From contig FJUW01000018.1 in NCBI GenBank assembly GCA_900074885.1, forward strand, positions 131,748 through 195,747: 64,000 nucleotides of DNA, written 5' to 3'. The notes under the pieces were generated by a model, which did no database searches, was not told the origin of the DNA, and saw only the letters and a program-made list of their open reading frames with translations. A program made the translations under genes and the position numbers. This DNA is from Rhynchosporium graminicola. Its lineage: Eukaryota > Ascomycota > Leotiomycetes > Helotiales > Ploettnerulaceae. Shown piece by piece: positions 59,850 through 64,000 of this stretch (the stretch's first letter is position 1; every line of letters begins with the position of its first letter).

Positions 59850-60736
59850 ATGGGCAACGATCACCCGGACTCGAAACTATTCCCGCATGCCACTGGAGCT
59901 GCAGCTCAGATGGTAAAGGAGCATGAGGGAGAAGAGCCTTTGAAACTATTCTCTGGATGGGTACGTAGTTCTACTCCGCTAGCTTCAGACTTACATATAC
60001 GTAGTTCTGTCCTTTCGTCCAAAGAGCGTTGCTGGTTCTCTTGGAAAAGAATATCCCCTTTCAATACATTGAGGTTTGTTCCCCATGGCACTACAAAGCT
60101 GGATTCTGATATTGCTAGGTGAATCCATATCATAAGCCAGAAAGCCTCCTTAAGCTCAACCCGCGAGGTCTTGTTCCAACTCTTGAATACGATCAAAAGC
60201 CATTATATGAGAGTACAGTCATTTGCGAGTTTCTTGAAGAAGCCTACCCATCGGCAACACCACATTTAATGCCCTCGGATCCTTACACAAGAGCACGAAC
60301 CCGCATTTGGACAGACTTCGTCACATCACGAATTATCCCAGCTTTCCATCGATTTCTGCAATGTCAACCTTCATCCAGTGCAAATATTGACGATGTACGT
60401 GGTGAATTCCTCGATAAGCTGAGAGAATTCACCCAAGCAATGGACCCCGATGGTCCATATTTCCTTGGCAAGGAAGTGAGTATGATTGACTTGATACTGG
60501 CTCCGTGGGCGATTAGGCTATGGGTATTTGACCATTTCAAAGGAGGCCTGAATATCCCGGAAGGGAAGATCTGGGATAGATGGGGAAAGTGGCTGGGTGC
60601 TGTAGAAAAGAGGGAGAGTGTCGTGAAAACGACAAGTGAGAAGGAGCACTACCTGCCCATCTACCAAAGGTATGCGGATGACACTGCACAGAGTGAGCTT
60701 GCGAAAGCGACAAGGGCAGGAAAAGGCGTACCTTGA
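59850..60736 (+). CDS. Glutathione S-transferase, omega-like, 265 aa
   Basis: Three exons (59850-59960, 60005-60073, 60119-60736) flank very short introns of 44 and 45 nt. I start at MGNDHPDSKLFPHATGAA; an earlier in-frame ATG at 59775 would add 25 residues. The first splice brings together KLFSGW and FCPFVQRALLVLLEK. Cys39 in the CPFVQR motif is the catalytic Cys of omega-class GSTs, in place of Tyr or Ser. The thioredoxin fold continues with LVPTLEYDQKPLYESTVICE (glutathione-binding cis-Pro and Glu-Ser), and the C-terminal helical domain with GPYFLGKEVSMIDLILAPW. Likely cytosolic, in thiol transfer, dehydroascorbate reduction or detoxification. It converges on PGA1. Confidence 0.93.
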
Positions 60737-60797
60737 GCAGGCTTCGAGCAGCGGGATAGTTAATTTTCAGACTTTGAACCCCAGGCAACCAGTGCAA

Positions 60798-61555
60798 TCA
60801 CACGTTTTTCTTCCCTATTTCGTTCGCCGATAGTGTGCTCACCCATAAACTGATTTGCTTCGCCAAGTACCAGCTCCCAAGTGCAACAAGAATGATATAT
60901 GCTGCAGTTGGGACAAGTGATCGAGGGAAAAGGTTGAATATAAAGGGATCAAGAATGATGTCTACATAGACGGGAGGGACTTGCTCCATTAACGTCTTGT
61001 TCATCGTGTAGTAGTCTGCTGCGGCGTAGATTCTTAGCAAAAGTATCGACGACAGTCCATCGAGGCGAGTCGATTGCTTCTCCATTGGCGATTCTTTGGG
61101 CTGCAACTCCTCCGTGACATCTTTTCGTCGATTTTTCGAAAATTGCGCGAGTGAATTAATCAAATCTGGAGACTCAAAGACCGTAGAAAGTTCAAAGGCG
61201 TCGAGTCGAAAGGAGGTTGGTTGCTAGAGAAATTGAGAAGGTGTCGTGCAAAGAGTGTGGAAGGTCTTACAGTAGCAGCCCAGCAAATCCTAACTTCATA
61301 CCTCTGCCCTTCCTGCAATTTGTCTAGGAGATACCACGATATTTGTCCATATTCAGACACATTATTCGGAAACTCTGCTTGAATATACGTTCTCAAAGAC
61401 CAGTGCTTGGGGGAGAGCGATCCCAGCTGCAGGTCTTCCAGGTTAGGATGAGCTACGGGAACTTGTATATTGCTAGGCCCTAGGAATATAGCTTTCTCGG
61501 TGTTTGCAAATACATGAAGAGCCTGTAGTAGTAGTAGCGAGCTGAAGAGGAACAT
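60798..61555 (-). CDS. PGA1: GPI-mannosyltransferase II co-activator Pga1-like, 236 aa
   Basis: Exon 1 runs 61555 to 61271 and exon 2 runs 61223 to 60798; the 47 nt intron is GTAAGA...CTAG. The start MFLFSSLLLLQALHVFA is a signal peptide. LRTYIQAEFPN, ISWYLLDKLQEGQRYEVRIC and, across the splice, WAATQPTSFRLDAFEL match the luminal part of the fungal Pga1 family. A C-terminal hydrophobic segment near residues 198-216 (PTAAYIILVALGSWYLAKQI) should anchor it in the ER membrane. Pga1 partners Gpi18 to add the second mannose to GPI anchors. The family is poorly conserved, so the call rests on topology plus these blocks. Confidence 0.75.
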
Positions 61556-62127
61556 TGCGTGAAGCTTCGTGAATATTAACCAGTCTAATTTAGAAGGAAA
61601 GTGCGACTTGTATCGTTTTCGTCGTGATTGGTGGTGGCAGCTCAGAATTAAAAATAGACAGATAGTCTGGATTGGAGTTCCAATAGATCGTCTCTTGCAG
61701 AATGATCTCGAAATCGACTCTTTGCACTATTTAAGTGGTGGAGTAAACATCCTTATACGACCAATGCATCTGCTCTACTCGCACGTGACCTGACTCCAAA
61801 ACACAATTCTAGCGGGGAGGGGAGCTTGGACCACCAGTCCCAATCTGATCAGCCCCTATCGCGACGCCTCTCCTGGTTGGCGTAGCGTGGCTTTTTGTTT
61901 ATTGCTCCGAGCGCAAGAACGGCCCACCATCTTCAAGAAGCGAAACTTCAGATCAACAACCCTTGTCTTGAATCTTGACCACTCTCCTTCCTTCCCCACT
62001 ATCCATCTCGCAGACCTAACCATTCCGCAAGACCTCCCCTTCCCAGCAAATTTGCTGTGATCCCCCCTCCATACATCTTCACTTCACGAGCATCCAACTG
62101 ACTCCGAACACACATACGACCGCAATC
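61556..62127. promoter_or_regulatory. Divergent promoter region (PGA1 / alpha-tubulin) with CT-rich tract
   Basis: About 570 bp lie between head-to-head start codons. From about 61975 to the tubulin ATG the plus strand is strongly pyrimidine-rich (for example CTCTCCTTCCTTCCCC), a feature of highly expressed fungal promoters and 5' UTRs. The ATG context (CGCAATCATGAG) is reasonable. No TATA box is obvious. Confidence 0.5.
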
Positions 62128-63915
62128 ATGAGAGAAGTTATTAGCATCAACGGTAAGAAAGCCAGCCAGCCCCTCGACGCGCCGCACACCGCTATCTATC
62201 CGCGCCCCTAACATCCTCACACTCTATGCTTTGTTTGTACTGACACGTCTGCCCCATCTAGTCGGTCAAGCCGGTTGCCAAATTGCAAACTCTTGCTGGG
62301 AGGTAAGCTCATGATCGTGAAAGGGGCATCTCCGCTGCTTCACCTCCACGACCCCTACCTGCTGTGGCTAACGCGTGATTTTTTCACAACAGCTTTACTG
62401 CCTTGAGCATGGTATCCAGGTAAGCATTTCTTCGCCCTCAACTGTCCTGCAGATACCTGCTGCACTTCTGAAGCTCTTTCTAATATGCTATACTACAGCC
62501 TGATGGATACTTGACCGAAGAGCGAAAGGCCGCCGAGCCTGATCAAGGTTTCAGCACCTTCTTCTCCGAGACTGGTAAATACAAGATACAACTCCTTGAA
62601 GATGATGTCTAACGCGTCTACGCTCCGCAGGTCAAGGAAAATATGTCCCTAGAACCATCTACTGCGATCTCGAACCCAATGTCGTCGATGAGGTCCGAAC
62701 TGGTACATACCGTAGCTTATTCCACCCGGAGCAAATGATCACTGGAAAGGAGGATGCCTCAAATAACTACGCCCGTGGTCACTACACTGTTGGAAAGGAG
62801 TTGATCGATCAAGTTTTGGACAAGGTTCGACACGTTGCCGATAACTGCTCCGGGCTCCAGGGTTTCCTCGTCTTCCACTCCTTCGGTGGTGGAACCGGTT
62901 CTGGTTTCGGTGCTCTTCTCATGGAGCGTTTGTCCGTCGATTTCGGCAAGAAGGTCAAGTTGGAGTTCTGTGTTTACCCAGCTCCCCAAACTGCCACCTC
63001 CGTTGTCGAGCCATACAACTCCATCCTTACCACACACACCACACTTGAGCACTCCGATTGTTCATTCATGGTAGATAACGAGGCCATCTACGACATCTGC
63101 CGCAGAAACCTCGGTCTCGAACGCCCCAACTACGAGAACTTGAACCGCCTGATTGCTCAAGGTATGTCTGGTACACTGGAACCTTTGTCAAAAAAGTGCT
63201 AATCAATGGACAGTTGTCTCCTCCATTACCGCCTCCCTCCGTTTCGATGGGTCCCTCAATGTTGACCTTAACGAATTCCAGACTAACTTGGTTCCATACC
63301 CACGTATCCATTTCCCTCTCGTCGCCTACGCCCCAGTTGTCTCTGCCGCCAAAGCTTCTCATGAGGCGAACTCGGTCCAGGAGATCTCCATGTCCTGCTT
63401 TGAGCCAAACAACCAGATGGTTAAGTGCGACCCCCGCAACGGAAAGTACATGGCCACTTGCTTGTTGTACCGTGGTGATGTCGTTACCAAGGACGTCCAC
63501 GGAGCTGTTGCCACTCTCAAGACTAAGCGCACAATTCAATTCGTTGACTGGTGCCCAACTGGTTTCAAGATCGGTATCTGCTACCAGCCACCTGAGATGG
63601 TCCCCAATGGTGATTTGGCTAAGGTCAATCGTGCTGTGTGAGTCATATTGTTCTATTGACATGTCGTTTTGCTAACATAGAAACAGCTGCATGCTTTCCA
63701 ACACTACCGCTATTGCCGAGGCCTGGTCCGCTCTCTCTCATAAGTTCGATCTCATGTACTCTAAGCGTGCCTTCGTCCATTGGTATGTCGGTGAGGGAAT
63801 GGAGGAAGGTGAATTCTCCGAGGCCCGCGAGGATCTTGCTGCGCTTGAGCGTGATTACGAGGAGGTTGCGACGGATTCTCTTGAGGGTGACGATGGAGCT
63901 GAAGCCGAGTACTAA
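62128..63915 (+). CDS. TUB1: Alpha-tubulin, 450 aa, seven exons
   Basis: Exons are 62128-62152, 62262-62302, 62393-62419, 62499-62574, 62631-63161, 63214-63637 and 63687-63915; all splice sites are GT-AG and the frame closes exactly at the usual 450 residues. The protein starts [20 protein letters not shown]. The GTP-binding tubulin signature GGGTGSGFG is present (residues about 142-150), and the alpha-specific loop lysine context ([24 protein letters not shown], here [15 protein letters not shown]) is intact. The C-terminus is acidic and ends EAEY, with the terminal Tyr used in the tyrosination cycle elsewhere. Introns cluster at the 5' end, as in many fungal tubulin genes, and exon 3 is only 27 nt. 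It polymerises with beta-tubulin into microtubules. Confidence 0.98.
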
Positions 63916-64000
63916 GTGGGCTACCTTTCGAGGTTTATGTTTATCTCTTATGGGATCCCATCATACTTGGGAACTAGATCTGATTCTTGACTCGGTAACT
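63916..64000. other. 3' flank of alpha-tubulin
   Basis: Presumed 3' UTR; the window ends here. Confidence 0.6.

Overview
The window is a piece of a filamentous ascomycete (Pezizomycotina) nuclear genome. The evidence is intron-rich genes with short 44-110 nt introns (GTRNGT donors, CTAAC-type branch points), fungal-specific families (allantoate-permease-type MFS, Abp2, Pga1, bZIP with a DUF3425-type tail, GRE2-type reductase), and a transposon island mutated in the way repeat-induced point mutation (RIP) mutates DNA. A leotiomycete such as a Sclerotiniaceae relative is my guess, at low confidence.

Layout. 1-7 kb: a large conserved protein of unknown function, a 2.4 kb intergenic stretch holding a Stowaway-like MITE, and an extended-SDR reductase. 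7.8-10.1 kb: a gene whose coding frame appears broken in three places. 11.8-14.5 kb: a rhodanese-like plus tyrosine-phosphatase protein (minus strand). 14.5-18.3 kb: simple repeats and a second MITE. 18-31 kb: MFS transporter, nucleoporin Nic96, a second MITE copy, bZIP factor, Abp2-like protein and a peroxisomal adenine-nucleotide carrier. 31-34.4 kb: gene-poor DNA with one small ORF and a degenerate ATCGTCGCT-type satellite.

34.46-50.27 kb is a sharply bounded, extremely AT- and TpA-rich island with no intact gene. I read it as a nest. The outer frame is a roughly 1.4 kb element with about 190 bp terminal inverted repeats. Inside it sits a Gypsy-type LTR retrotransposon (35453-48129) with recognisable but destroyed gag knuckle, protease, RT, RNase H and integrase. 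Nested in or beside that are three copies of a 2.2 kb non-autonomous LTR element with 202 bp LTRs, two of them with perfect 5 bp target duplications. The small element shares the LTR 3' part and the leader with the Gypsy element, so it is probably its parasite. A single N at 41407 separates two identical 505 bp blocks, which looks like an assembly join artefact.

51-64 kb is dense and housekeeping-like: GPN2 and POP5 (tail to tail, 16 bp apart), a secreted PEBP, a WW-domain protein with a low-complexity tail, an omega-like GST, PGA1 and a complete seven-exon alpha-tubulin gene. Gene pairs here are mostly convergent or divergent. No tRNA, rRNA or CRISPR array was recognised. All exon boundaries were read by eye from splice consensus and frame continuity.
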